Below are positions 37,383 through 45,677 of a DNA stretch of 64,000 nucleotides, piece by piece (the stretch's first letter is position 1; the number at the start of each line of letters is the position of its first letter). Made by a program: the position numbers and the translations under genes. Under the pieces are notes generated by a model. That model had not been told where the DNA came from. It made no database searches and saw only the letters and a program-made list of their open reading frames with translations. Source of the DNA: UTCHB3 sp002050155 (GTDB lineage: Bacteria; Bacteroidota; Ignavibacteria; Ignavibacteriales; Ignavibacteriaceae); contig CP129491.1 in NCBI GenBank assembly GCA_030584105.1, forward strand, positions 2,666,001 through 2,730,000. The letters are read 5' to 3'.

Positions 37383-38057
37383 ATGAAAAAGTTTGCAATT
37401 TTAAGTGTTGTAATCTTTTTAGCAATTATTGGCTTTTTTGCTACGAACATTTCGTCGCAACAGAAGAACGACCTCACAAATGCCTTTAACGAATCGATTG
37501 CGTTAGAGGGGCAGGGCAAACTGAAAGAAGCGGCAGCACTTCTTGAACCGTTCGCCGAGCCGTATAAGGATAACTACCTGCTTCAGCTGAGGTTGGGTTA
37601 CCTTTATTACCTGACTGATAACAACGAAAAATCGATTAAACACTACGAGCTTGCGGTTAAGCTTCAACCTTCGAGCGTGGAGGCACTTCTTGGCTTGCGC
37701 CTTCCTTATGCTAAAAGCAACAATTGGGCGAAGGCGGAAGAGCTTTATAACAAGGTGCTTAAACTTGACCCCAACAACAGGGAAGCTAACCTGAGGCTTG
37801 GGCAAATTTATTATTACAACGGACTGGCTGTTTTCGAAAAAGGGTTCGATAAGGCAAAGCCACTTTGGGAAAAATCTAAAAACTATCTGAACAAAATTAT
37901 TTCGCTTTACCCTTCCGATTACGAGGCTAACCTTTCATACGGCTACACGATGTATGCGCTCGGCTTTAACGATGTGGCGAAAAAACACTTCAACGCCGTC
38001 CTTATGATGAACAAGGAAGACTCGCTCGCCGTTAAAGGGCTGAACCTTATAAAATGA
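37383..38057 (+). CDS. Tetratricopeptide-repeat protein
   Basis: 224 residues: an N-terminal hydrophobic segment (residues 5-25, signal anchor or signal peptide), then at least four TPR units (ALLEPFAEPYKDNYLLQLRLGYLYYLTDNNEKSIKHYELAVKLQPSSVEALLGL...). TPRs mediate protein contacts. The stop overlaps a possible upstream start of the next gene by 4 bp. GAGGAGA lies just before the ATG. Probably periplasmic; partner unknown. Confidence 0.8.
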   Translation: MKKFAILSVVIFLAIIGFFATNISSQQKNDLTNAFNESIALEGQGKLKEAAALLEPFAEPYKDNYLLQLRLGYLYYLTDNNEKSIKHYELAVKLQPSSVEALLGLRLPYAKSNNWAKAEELYNKVLKLDPNNREANLRLGQIYYYNGLAVFEKGFDKAKPLWEKSKNYLNKIISLYPSDYEANLSYGYTMYALGFNDVAKKHFNAVLMMNKEDSLAVKGLNLIK

Positions 38058-38116
38058 CGGGGTGCCGAAGTGTTGGTGTATGTAACATACTGCCTGTCAG
38101 CGGGCTTTCGTTGCGT

Positions 38117-38968
38117 GTGAAAATTAAATTTCTCCTCTTCTTTGTGCTTTTTTTTGCCGGTGGTTCGGTTTCCTTTGCTGATTCCCTTCAGGTTCACACT
38201 TCACTTTTTGGGGTTTACGGCAACTATTCATCGGGGGTGGTGTCAAAAGCCGGCTCTGCGTTCATCACTATTAGCTATAACTACAGGCACCACTTCACTC
38301 TGGGTTATGACTATCTCACTCTTAAAGCCGAAGGGTGGGACTATACCCAGCGCACAACTCTCGCAGGGGCTTCTTTAATGTTCGATCCCCTCTATATTAA
38401 AGCTTCTTACGGACGAATTAACGGCGATTTCAAAGATTTTTCGGGCTACACTTCCGAAGACGGCACAAACATCTACAGTGGCGAGGTGATCCTCCGAACG
38501 GGGGCGGCATATCTGGGCGCCGGGGTGAATTTTGTCGATCTGAACAGTTATTTCAAAAGAAAAAATTACCAGTTTGTTGCGCGGTTCGACTATTACTACG
38601 GCTATCTCTGGTATCTTTCGGTTAAGCCCGTCGTTTCACTTTTGGATACGCGCAACCCCTATTCCGCCGTGCCGGAAAAAGAAACGAAAACCCTTTTTTC
38701 AGTGGGTGCAAAGTTCAATTATTTGCTTGCGCCGGGGTGGGTGGCTAAGTTTTCGGGTGCGCTCGGCAGAAGAAACGGCTGTTACGATAACGACCTCCTT
38801 TCAATTTACAACCAAACGGAAGACCAGCTTTCACATTTTTCAGCGGGGGTTGAGTGGTATCCTTCTTATTTAACTGCAAAAACGGCGGTTTCACTCGGCT
38901 GGCAATTCAACCAATTTGACGGTTACGATGTAAATTATTTAATTGCGGGTTTAAAAATCAGTTGGTAA
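38117..38968 (+). CDS. Outer-membrane barrel-like protein
   Basis: 283 residues from GTG 38117, where a good signal peptide begins (KIKFLLFFVLFFAGGSVSFA). The frame can be opened from ATG 38054, which overlaps the TPR gene's stop, but that adds 21 residues without signal character. The mature protein is made of amphipathic strands with many Tyr/Phe (YNYRHHFTLGYDYLTL, FVARFDYYYGYLWYLSV) and ends LIAGLKISW. Most likely an outer-membrane barrel paired with the TPR protein. Confidence 0.7.
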   Translation: MKIKFLLFFVLFFAGGSVSFADSLQVHTSLFGVYGNYSSGVVSKAGSAFITISYNYRHHFTLGYDYLTLKAEGWDYTQRTTLAGASLMFDPLYIKASYGRINGDFKDFSGYTSEDGTNIYSGEVILRTGAAYLGAGVNFVDLNSYFKRKNYQFVARFDYYYGYLWYLSVKPVVSLLDTRNPYSAVPEKETKTLFSVGAKFNYLLAPGWVAKFSGALGRRNGCYDNDLLSIYNQTEDQLSHFSAGVEWYPSYLTAKTAVSLGWQFNQFDGYDVNYLIAGLKISW

Positions 38969-38972
38969 GCAT

Positions 38973-39881
38973 ATCAGAATTTTAGTTACGGGTGCGGGCG
39001 GTTTCCTCGGACAGCACCTTTTGCCCCGCCTGTGGGAAAAACACACCGTTCACGCGCTATATCATAACCCCCCGGTAACCGAGTCGAAAAGCCAATTTTC
39101 GCTCGCGGATGTGCGCGATTTCGCGGCTATGCAGTCCATTTTCCGCAGCTTTAAGCCGGAATTGGTGCTTCATCTTGCGGGGATAACTGCGGTTTCTCAC
39201 GCTTTAGCGCTCACGGAAAAAGATGTTCACGATATTAATGTTAAAGCCTCCGGTTCGCTTGCCGCCCTTTGTGCGGAGCATGGAGCAAAAATGATTTATG
39301 CCTCGACCGACTTGGTTTACAACGGAAGTGCCGGCGGAAATCTTCGTGAGGATGCACCGCTTAATCCTCTTTCTTTGTATGCTTCCACGAAATTGGAGGG
39401 GGAGGCGGCTGTTCAGGCGGCGTGCGATGATTATCTTATCCTAAGGATTGCTCTGATGTACGGCTTTTCGAAAGGGAAACTGAAAGCATTTTTTCAGGAG
39501 GCTTACAACAAAATTAAAAACGGTGAGGAAGTGGTGCTTTTCCGGGATCAATATCGCTCTTCTCTCTTAGTGAACGACGGTGCCCGCATGCTCACGGAAC
39601 TGACCGGACTGATGGAAAACGGAAGAAATATCCCCCACAAGTTTCTCAATTTTGGTTCGGGTGAAAGAACCTCCCGGGCTGAGCTTTTCCTTAAGTTCGT
39701 AAGGCGGGCGGGGTTGGATGAAGCCGCCGTTGTTCTGAAATCATTCCGCGAGCTGCCCAACCTGCCGCAGGTTGAGGATGTTTCACTTGATATTTCACGG
39801 TTGCTTTCCTGTGGCGTTGCGCCCCTTTCGGTGGATGAGTCGATTGATGTTGTTGTCAGGGAGTTGGAAAAAGGTTTTTAA
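38973..39881 (+). CDS. RmlD-like SDR (dTDP-4-dehydrorhamnose reductase family), non-standard start
   Basis: The protein has the extended SDR fold: RILVTGAGGFLGQHLL (GxxGxxG) at the N-terminus, VLHLAGITAVSHA, YASTDLVYNGSAGG and catalytic YASTKLEGE, as in RmlD. The nucleotide loop lies upstream of the first ATG (39021), so a start there would remove it. In the correct frame the only sensible position for the initiator is ATC at 38973, exactly where family members have Met. A stop lies at 38952. Either ATC is used, or the start codon has been lost by mutation. Confidence 0.72.
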   Translation: MRILVTGAGGFLGQHLLPRLWEKHTVHALYHNPPVTESKSQFSLADVRDFAAMQSIFRSFKPELVLHLAGITAVSHALALTEKDVHDINVKASGSLAALCAEHGAKMIYASTDLVYNGSAGGNLREDAPLNPLSLYASTKLEGEAAVQAACDDYLILRIALMYGFSKGKLKAFFQEAYNKIKNGEEVVLFRDQYRSSLLVNDGARMLTELTGLMENGRNIPHKFLNFGSGERTSRAELFLKFVRRAGLDEAAVVLKSFRELPNLPQVEDVSLDISRLLSCGVAPLSVDESIDVVVRELEKGF

Positions 39882-39976
39882 GAACCTGTGCTTTTTAGCT
39901 GAGAGGGGGAAAAAGTGTGTTATTAAAAGCGAATAAAAAATGTATCGTAAATTTTCAGAAACATAAGCCGCAGTAA

Positions 39977-40840
39977 ATGAGAGCAAAAGATCAACTTCTG
40001 GGTGCCCACACTTCAATTCAGGGCGGCGTTAACGCTGCAATTCCTCTGGCGCAGAAACTTGGGTTCACCGCAATGCAAATTTTCACAAAGAACAACAACC
40101 GGTGGAGCGCTCCCCCGTTGAAAGAAGAAGAAGCCACAAGTTTCAGGGAGGGAATTGCCGCTTCCGGCATCAAGTTTGTGATGGCTCACGATTCATATCT
40201 GATTAACCTCGGCTCGCCTGACGATGAAATATTCAACAAATCGGTGAACGCTATGACGGATGAACTCGAGCGGTGCGAAATGCTGGGAATCCCGCAGCTG
40301 AACTTCCACCCCGGCGCACACCTTGGGGAGGGCGAAGCCTTTGGAATTAAAAGAATCGCTTCGGCGCTCGATATTATTCACGAGAGGACACCCGGCTTCA
40401 AAGTTAAAAGTATGATCGAACTAACCGCCGGGCAGGGGAGCGCACTCGGTTACAGGTTCGAGCACGCAAGGGATATTATTGCGACGGTTAAACATCCCGA
40501 AAGAGTGACCGTCTGCATCGATACTGCGCACATTTTCGCCGCAGGGTACGATATAAAAGACCCCGTAAAATATCAGGAAGTTATCGCAGAGTTCGATTGC
40601 GTGATAGGCTTGGAGCGCCTGCAGGCTTTTCATTTTAACGACAGCAAAAAGCCGCTCGGCAGCCGGGTTGACCGGCACGATCACATTGGTGCGGGGTTCA
40701 TTGGGTTGGAAGGGTTTAGAAATATCCTGAACGACAGCCGACTTTTCCGTGTTCCAAAAATTTTGGAAACACCCAAAGGGAAAGAACAACTTGAAGATTT
40801 AGAAAATCTCGCCCGACTCAGGGAGCTTATTGAGGTGTGA
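39977..40840 (+). CDS. nfo: Endonuclease IV (AP endonuclease)
   Basis: Cleaves 5' of abasic sites in base-excision repair with three zinc ions. The 287-residue protein has the Nfo signatures: LLGAHTSIQGGVNAAI at the start, the metal-ligand regions NFHPGAHLGEGEA, IELTAGQGSALG, CIDTAHIFAAGYDI, FHFNDSKKPLGSRVDRHDHIGAG and the final ILETPKG. Full length. Convergent with dnaB, with only 3 bp between stops. Confidence 0.95.
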   Translation: MRAKDQLLGAHTSIQGGVNAAIPLAQKLGFTAMQIFTKNNNRWSAPPLKEEEATSFREGIAASGIKFVMAHDSYLINLGSPDDEIFNKSVNAMTDELERCEMLGIPQLNFHPGAHLGEGEAFGIKRIASALDIIHERTPGFKVKSMIELTAGQGSALGYRFEHARDIIATVKHPERVTVCIDTAHIFAAGYDIKDPVKYQEVIAEFDCVIGLERLQAFHFNDSKKPLGSRVDRHDHIGAGFIGLEGFRNILNDSRLFRVPKILETPKGKEQLEDLENLARLRELIEV

Positions 40841-40843
40841 AAA

Positions 40844-42265
40844 CTAAAACTGCGGAACTTCACCCGCAAACCGGTTAAAATGTTGCCTGTTTTCAAATTT
40901 GGTATATTCGTGCAGAAAAGTAAGCTTCACCTCGCCTGTGGGTCCGTTTCTGTGTTTTGCGATGATCACTTCCGCAAGCCCTTTCATCGAGTTTCCTTCG
41001 GAATCCACCTCTTTGCCGTAGTATTCCGGTCGATGAATGAACATCACCACATCGGCATCCTGCTCAATCGAGCCTGATTCACGCAGGTCAGAGAGCATCG
41101 GTCGCTTGTCGGTTCGCTTTTCCGATTCCCTGTTCAGTTGCGAAAGCGCAATAATCGGTATATCCAAATCTTTCGCCAAGCCTTTGAGTGAACGGGAAAT
41201 GGTTGAAATCTCCCTTTCGCGGCTTTCGGTGTCTGCATGCCCTTGCATAAGCTGCAGGTAGTCGATAACAATCATTTTAATGCCGTATTCCGACTTCAGT
41301 CTTCTGGATTTCGCCCTGATTTCCAGCACTGTTTGGCCCGGCACATCATCAATATAGATCGGTGCTTCGGCAAGTTTTCCGCCGTATTGAGCAATTCTCG
41401 AGTGTTCCTCGGCGGTCATTCTCCCTTTTCGCAGGTTCTGCCCGGGGATTTTTGCCTCTGAGCAGATAAGACGGGTAACGAGTTGAGTTGTCGCCATTTC
41501 AAGCGAAAAAATCGCAACGGGGAGTTTGTGCATAACGGCGGCATTTCTGGCAAAGGCTAACGCAAGCGCAGTTTTGCCCATCGAGGGGCGCGCTGCAAGA
41601 ATGATTAAATCGGAGTTTTGGAAACCGCCCAGAAAATCGTCCAAGTCGTAAAATCCGGTAGGTACGCCCACCACGCCTGCAGCGGTTTTGTTGTGCACCA
41701 CTTCGATATACTCGATGGTTTGTGTAACGGCGCGCTTCATGTCGATATAAGTTTTTTTCGAGCGTGTTTCCGAGATTTGAAATATGCTGTTTTCGGCTTC
41801 ATCGAGTATTTTCAGCGCCGTGTCTTCAGCCATATAGGCTCGTTGCGCAATTCTGTGGGATACATTAATGAGGTCGCGCAGAATTTTCTTTTCCACCAAA
41901 ATTTTCAGGTGATATTCGATGTTTGCCGCCGAAGAGATGTTGTTCCCCAGTTCGGATAAATAGGTCAGCCCCCCGACCGAGTCGATCACTTTCAGTCGTG
42001 AAAGCTCGTTAAATACTGTCGGCACATCGATTGGTTCGTGCTCGTTATAGAGGTTCACCATAGCTGCAAAAATCGTCTGATGTGCGGGTTTATAGAAAGC
42101 GGTTTTATCTATCACCGAAACGGCTTTGTTAATCGCTTCCGGGTCAATCAGCATAGCTCCGAGCACCAAAGTTTCAATCTCATTAGTGTGCGGAGGCACC
42201 ATCGCCTTATTCTGACCGTTCTCCGGTTGTGTGGCAACGATCTCGTTTTTTTGTTGCGTGCTCAT
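40844..42265 (-). CDS. dnaB: Replicative DNA helicase DnaB
   Basis: 473 residues with the usual two parts: an N-terminal helical domain (PHTNEIETLVLGAMLIDPEAINKAVSVI) and a RecA-like C-terminal domain. The latter has Walker A ARPSMGKTALAL, the H1a/H2 region IFSLEMATTQLVTRLICSEA, Walker B IVIDYLQLMQG, the H3 region IIALSQLNRESEKR, and FIHRPEYYG. No intein. Unwinds DNA at the replication fork. A housekeeping gene that marks the left edge of the kinase-FGE array. Confidence 0.96.
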   Translation of the reverse strand: MSTQQKNEIVATQPENGQNKAMVPPHTNEIETLVLGAMLIDPEAINKAVSVIDKTAFYKPAHQTIFAAMVNLYNEHEPIDVPTVFNELSRLKVIDSVGGLTYLSELGNNISSAANIEYHLKILVEKKILRDLINVSHRIAQRAYMAEDTALKILDEAENSIFQISETRSKKTYIDMKRAVTQTIEYIEVVHNKTAAGVVGVPTGFYDLDDFLGGFQNSDLIILAARPSMGKTALALAFARNAAVMHKLPVAIFSLEMATTQLVTRLICSEAKIPGQNLRKGRMTAEEHSRIAQYGGKLAEAPIYIDDVPGQTVLEIRAKSRRLKSEYGIKMIVIDYLQLMQGHADTESREREISTISRSLKGLAKDLDIPIIALSQLNRESEKRTDKRPMLSDLRESGSIEQDADVVMFIHRPEYYGKEVDSEGNSMKGLAEVIIAKHRNGPTGEVKLTFLHEYTKFENRQHFNRFAGEVPQF

Positions 42266-42646
42266 AAGTTAATATGTGTATAAAATTTGTTGCATGCAGG
42301 AAAAATCAGAACATGCATCCAAGTTAAAAAGTTTTATTTATCGGGGAAGTAAAGATATGTATTTTTTCTGTAACCTTTAAGGGTTTTATCCCCCGCTTTA
42401 AGTTGGAAGTGGTGGTTGAAATATAAGCGGGAGAAAGGTTGTGAAAAACGCAGGCTCAAACCAAGCAACCCACTTCAAGGAAAAGCATAAAACCAATAAA
42501 AAAAGACAAAACAGGTTAAAAATTTACGAAGTAAATTTTAACAAAACCACAATATTATACTTTAGTGATATAAATATTAGGAAAAGTTTGAATATTTTAG
42601 TCAGCGAGTATTTGAAATTCTTTGATCATATAAAATTAATCAACCA
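42266..42646. other. Divergent intergenic region between dnaB and the kinase-FGE array
   Basis: About 380 bp, AT-rich toward the right. It should hold the dnaB promoter and, on the right, the shared array motif at 42580-42598. An open frame at 42441-42677 has no domain, no ribosome site and runs into the kinase gene in another frame, so I do not call it. Confidence 0.5.
42580..42598 (+). promoter_or_regulatory. Shared array motif, copy 1
   Basis: GGAAAAGTTTGAATATTTT ends 48 bp before the ATG of the first kinase-FGE gene. Similar sequences lie upstream of five other units of the array, at 45-48 bp from the start in four of them. Constant spacing and AT-rich 3' half suggest a promoter element or operator. 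Confidence 0.55.
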
Positions 42647-44449
42647 ATGGCAAAAACAGTACAGAATTATGAGTTGATAGAACAGATTGGGCAAGGTGGG
42701 ATGGGGGTGGTGTATAAAGCCCGGCACATCCACTTTGGCGAAATTTTCGCGGTAAAAATGTTGTGGCAACAATTCAGCAGCAACCCTGCGGTTCTTAAGC
42801 TTTTTCATAATGAGGCGAAGCTTCTCCGAAAACTGCACCATCCTAACATTGTGGAGGTTTCCGACATCATCCTGATAGATAACGAAAATTACATAGTGAT
42901 GGAGTTTGTAGAGGGGCGAACCCTTGCGGAAATTATTCAAAGGGAAGTGGGGCCCATCCGTCGTTCCCGTGCTGTTCATCTTTTCAAGCAGATGCTGGAG
43001 GGGATGGCTTACATACAGTCACAAGACCCTCCGATCATCCACAGAGACCTGAAACCGCTGAACATCCTTGTAACCAAAGATGATGTAGTAAAAATCACAG
43101 ATTTTGGTATTGCAAAGGTACTGGATATAGAAGCTGCTGCGAGCACCCTGATGAAAGGCACACCGATATATATGAGTCCTGAAGCATTGGTTGATCCCTC
43201 TTCGGTTGATATAAGAACGGATGTTTATTCTTTGGGAATGACTTTCTATGAGATGCTCTGTGCAAAAACGCCCTTTACCGGCAGTAAAGCAACAACGCCG
43301 ATTGCTGTATATAATCAGATAATAAAAGGTGAAATCCCACCCCCTACGGAGTTTTATCCGGGTATTTCGGATGAACTTTCTGATTATGTAATGAAGGCAA
43401 TTCACCCGGAAAGAGAAAGCAGGTTCGAAAGCGCTTCAGATATGTACTATGCATTGGAGGAATTGGAAAAAGACGGCGCCACGGTCTATGGAGGGGATAC
43501 ACCACTTCCTCAAACTCCCGGTGTAGGGCGAAGGATTGAAAGGCCGCTTCAAAGAGAGGGAATGGGCATTGGCGCAACCTCTTCCGGCGGAGCAAGCCAA
43601 GGAAAAGAGAGGGCACATTATCCGGGTGCTAATTTACGGTTTGAGAGCGGTTCTAAAAAAGAGGCAGAACTACCACCCTCTATTAAAACCAAAACCGGAA
43701 TGGAACTTGTTTCAGTTGAAGGCGGCACATTTAGGATGGGTAGTGATGAAGGTGACTCTGATGAGAAGCCAATTCACCAAGTTACATTGGATAGCTTTTT
43801 AATTGGTAAGTATCCGGTTACACAGGCACAGTGGGAGAGTGTAATGGGGAATAATCGCTCTGAATTTAAAGGTTCCAAACTCCCTGTTGAGAATATAAGG
43901 TGGTATGATGCGGTTGAGTTTTGCAACAGATTAAGTGAATTAGAAGGGCTTGACCCATACTATATTATTAGGAAAAGAGAAGCAACCGGATTTTGGAAAT
44001 CATTAATTGATTCAGCGGAAATTGTAGTTGAATGTTCCGGAAATTCCAACGGTTACAGGTTACCCACTGAAGCGGAATGGGAATATGCGGCAAGGGGTGG
44101 AAATCGATCAAAAAACTATATATACAGTGGCAGCAACAACATTGATAAAGTAGCCTGGTACTGGGGTAATTCAGGCGGTATAACACACGCAGTTGGATTA
44201 AAGCAACCAAACGAAATAGGAATCTATGATATGAGCGGCAATGTATGGGAATGGTGCTGGGATTGGAAAGGAGATTACACATCCCCAAGCCAAACGAATC
44301 CTAAGGGACCCTCATCGGGCGAATATCGAGTGCTTCGCGGCGGGAGTTGGAGTCGCTACGCGCGGGGCTGCCGTGTGGCGAGTCGTGACTACAGCATGCC
44401 CGACTACAGGCACAGCTACTACGGCTTCCGCATTGCACGAAATAAGTAA
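42647..44449 (+). CDS. Ser/Thr protein kinase fused to FGE-type domain, DGR-like variable C-terminus (no membrane helix)
   Basis: 600 residues. Hanks kinase about 8-275: glycine loop GQGGMG, Lys37 in FAVKML, Glu56, catalytic HRD at 132-134 with Lys136 and Asn139, DFG at 152-154, YMSPE in the activation segment; all catalytic residues present. A flexible linker follows (about 283-345), then an FGE-sulfatase domain (350-598) beginning GMELVSVEGGTFRMGSDE and ending SGEYRVLRGGSW...GFRIARNK. No membrane segment, so cytoplasmic. The catalytic cysteine pair of true FGE is not conserved, pointing to a binding C-type-lectin fold. The last 110 bp form a DGR-type variable region. Its FGE half is far more like those at 52004 and 55277 than its kinase half. 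Confidence 0.85.
   Translation: MAKTVQNYELIEQIGQGGMGVVYKARHIHFGEIFAVKMLWQQFSSNPAVLKLFHNEAKLLRKLHHPNIVEVSDIILIDNENYIVMEFVEGRTLAEIIQREVGPIRRSRAVHLFKQMLEGMAYIQSQDPPIIHRDLKPLNILVTKDDVVKITDFGIAKVLDIEAAASTLMKGTPIYMSPEALVDPSSVDIRTDVYSLGMTFYEMLCAKTPFTGSKATTPIAVYNQIIKGEIPPPTEFYPGISDELSDYVMKAIHPERESRFESASDMYYALEELEKDGATVYGGDTPLPQTPGVGRRIERPLQREGMGIGATSSGGASQGKERAHYPGANLRFESGSKKEAELPPSIKTKTGMELVSVEGGTFRMGSDEGDSDEKPIHQVTLDSFLIGKYPVTQAQWESVMGNNRSEFKGSKLPVENIRWYDAVEFCNRLSELEGLDPYYIIRKREATGFWKSLIDSAEIVVECSGNSNGYRLPTEAEWEYAARGGNRSKNYIYSGSNNIDKVAWYWGNSGGITHAVGLKQPNEIGIYDMSGNVWEWCWDWKGDYTSPSQTNPKGPSSGEYRVLRGGSWSRYARGCRVASRDYSMPDYRHSYYGFRIARNK
44330..44440 (+). other. DGR-type variable region 1 (VR1)
   Basis: End of the kinase-FGE gene from the LRGGSW codons. 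Compared with VR2 (53716) and VR3 (57016), eleven codons of form NNC or NNT differ at bases 1 and/or 2 while base 3 is identical in all three copies. Examples are TAC/GTC/TTC, AGT/AAT/CTT, CAC/AAC/GGC and TAC/CTC/CGC. Intervening codons (GCG CGG, TGC CGT GTG GCG, AGC ATG CCC) are identical. All eleven can be derived from AAC or AAT, as in DGR mutagenesis at template adenines. VR1 also differs in two codons near its start that do not fit this rule. Confidence 0.75.
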
Positions 44450-44500
44450 AGAAGTTAATGGTACATTCCACCTCTAGCGGGAAAAAAAGGTTGAATAGTG

Positions 44501-44518
44501 GGAAAAATTTCATATTTT
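44501..44518 (+). promoter_or_regulatory. Shared array motif, copy 2
   Basis: GGAAAAATTTCATATTTT, ending 48 bp before the ATG at 44567. It is almost identical to copy 5 at 53997, including the following TAATTTATTTC-like stretch. Probably drives the three-gene unit 44567-49450. Confidence 0.55.
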
Positions 44519-44566
44519 AATTATGAATTTATTTCACTTTCCTTTTAATATCATTTTTTGTTAAAG

Positions 44567-45643
44567 ATGGCAAAAACAGTACAGAATTATGAGTTGATAG
44601 AACAGATTGGGCAAGGGGGGATGGGGGTGGTGTATAAAGCCCGGCACATCCACTTCGGCGAAATTTTCGCGGTTAAAATGTTGTGGCAACAATTCAGAAA
44701 CAATCCTGCCGTACTTAATCTCTTCCTTAACGAGGCAAAACTTCTCAGAAAACTGCACCATCCGAACATCGTAACTGTAAATGAGGTATTAAGTTACGAA
44801 AATGAAAACTATATCGTTATGGAGTTCGTTGAGGGGCGGACACTTTCGGAAATTATCAGGAAAGAAGTGGGGCCCATCCGGCGGGAGCGGGCGGTTCACC
44901 TCCTCAAACAGATGTTAGAGGGGATGGCGTATATCCACTCGCAAAACCCTCCGATTATTCACCGCGACCTCAAACCGCTGAACATTCTCGTAACTAAAGA
45001 TGATGTAGTTAAAATAACCGATTTTGGCATCGCAAAAGTGCTGGAAGCAGAAGCCTCCGCAAGCACCGTAATGAAAGGCACCCCGACAAATATGAGCCCC
45101 GAAGCACTTATGAACCCCTCATCGGTTGATACCCGAAGCGATGTTTATTCGCTCGGGATGACTTTCTACGAGATGCTTTGCGCCAAAACACCATTCACTG
45201 ATACAAGAGCGACAACTCCCATAGCGGTTTACACTCAGATAATGCAGGGGAATATACCCCCGCCGACTGCGTTCTATCCCGGCATTTCCGAAAGACTCTC
45301 CGATTTCGTAATGAAAGCAATAAATAAAGAAAGAGAGTGGCGGTTCCCAAGCGCGTATGAGATGTTGCAGGAGTTGAAAATTATTGAAGAAATGGGCGAA
45401 ACGATGGTCAGCTCCGCTCCGCTTTGGTCGGCTTTGGCACCGGCGGATGGCTCACACCCAACGCATGGGGGCGGCACGGGGGCATTTGTTAAATCGCCGG
45501 CGGAGAGGGAGCAGATTCTTCTCGGCAGAAAGAAAAAAAACAGGCAGAGAACGGAGATAATAGTAATTGTGATGATGATTGCCGTTTCCCTGATTTTTCT
45601 GTTGCTGATAATTAACAGTATCTTAAAAGAAGTGCCGAAATAG
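44567..45643 (+). CDS. Membrane-anchored Ser/Thr kinase without FGE domain
   Basis: 358 residues from ATG 44567; a TTG nine bases upstream would add three residues, but paralogues begin MAKTVQNYEL. The kinase domain is complete (GQGGMG, AVKML, HRDLKP, DFGIAK, YMSPE truncated to NMSPE) and nearly identical to 42647 over its first 50 codons. After a 60-residue linker it ends with one membrane helix (IIVIVMMIAVSLIFLLLIINSIL) and eight further residues. It lacks the FGE sensor or binding part carried by the other kinases of the array, so it may be a truncated family member or work with a separate FGE protein. Confidence 0.85.
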   Translation: MAKTVQNYELIEQIGQGGMGVVYKARHIHFGEIFAVKMLWQQFRNNPAVLNLFLNEAKLLRKLHHPNIVTVNEVLSYENENYIVMEFVEGRTLSEIIRKEVGPIRRERAVHLLKQMLEGMAYIHSQNPPIIHRDLKPLNILVTKDDVVKITDFGIAKVLEAEASASTVMKGTPTNMSPEALMNPSSVDTRSDVYSLGMTFYEMLCAKTPFTDTRATTPIAVYTQIMQGNIPPPTAFYPGISERLSDFVMKAINKEREWRFPSAYEMLQELKIIEEMGETMVSSAPLWSALAPADGSHPTHGGGTGAFVKSPAEREQILLGRKKKNRQRTEIIVIVMMIAVSLIFLLLIINSILKEVPK

Positions 45644-45677
45644 CATAATTACAGAACAATTTCGTAAGTGGGATAAC

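Noticed and set aside
42441..42677. 78-residue open frame before the first kinase gene
   Set aside because: No ribosome site or domain, Lys/Asn-rich as expected from AT-rich DNA, and it overlaps the kinase start in another frame.
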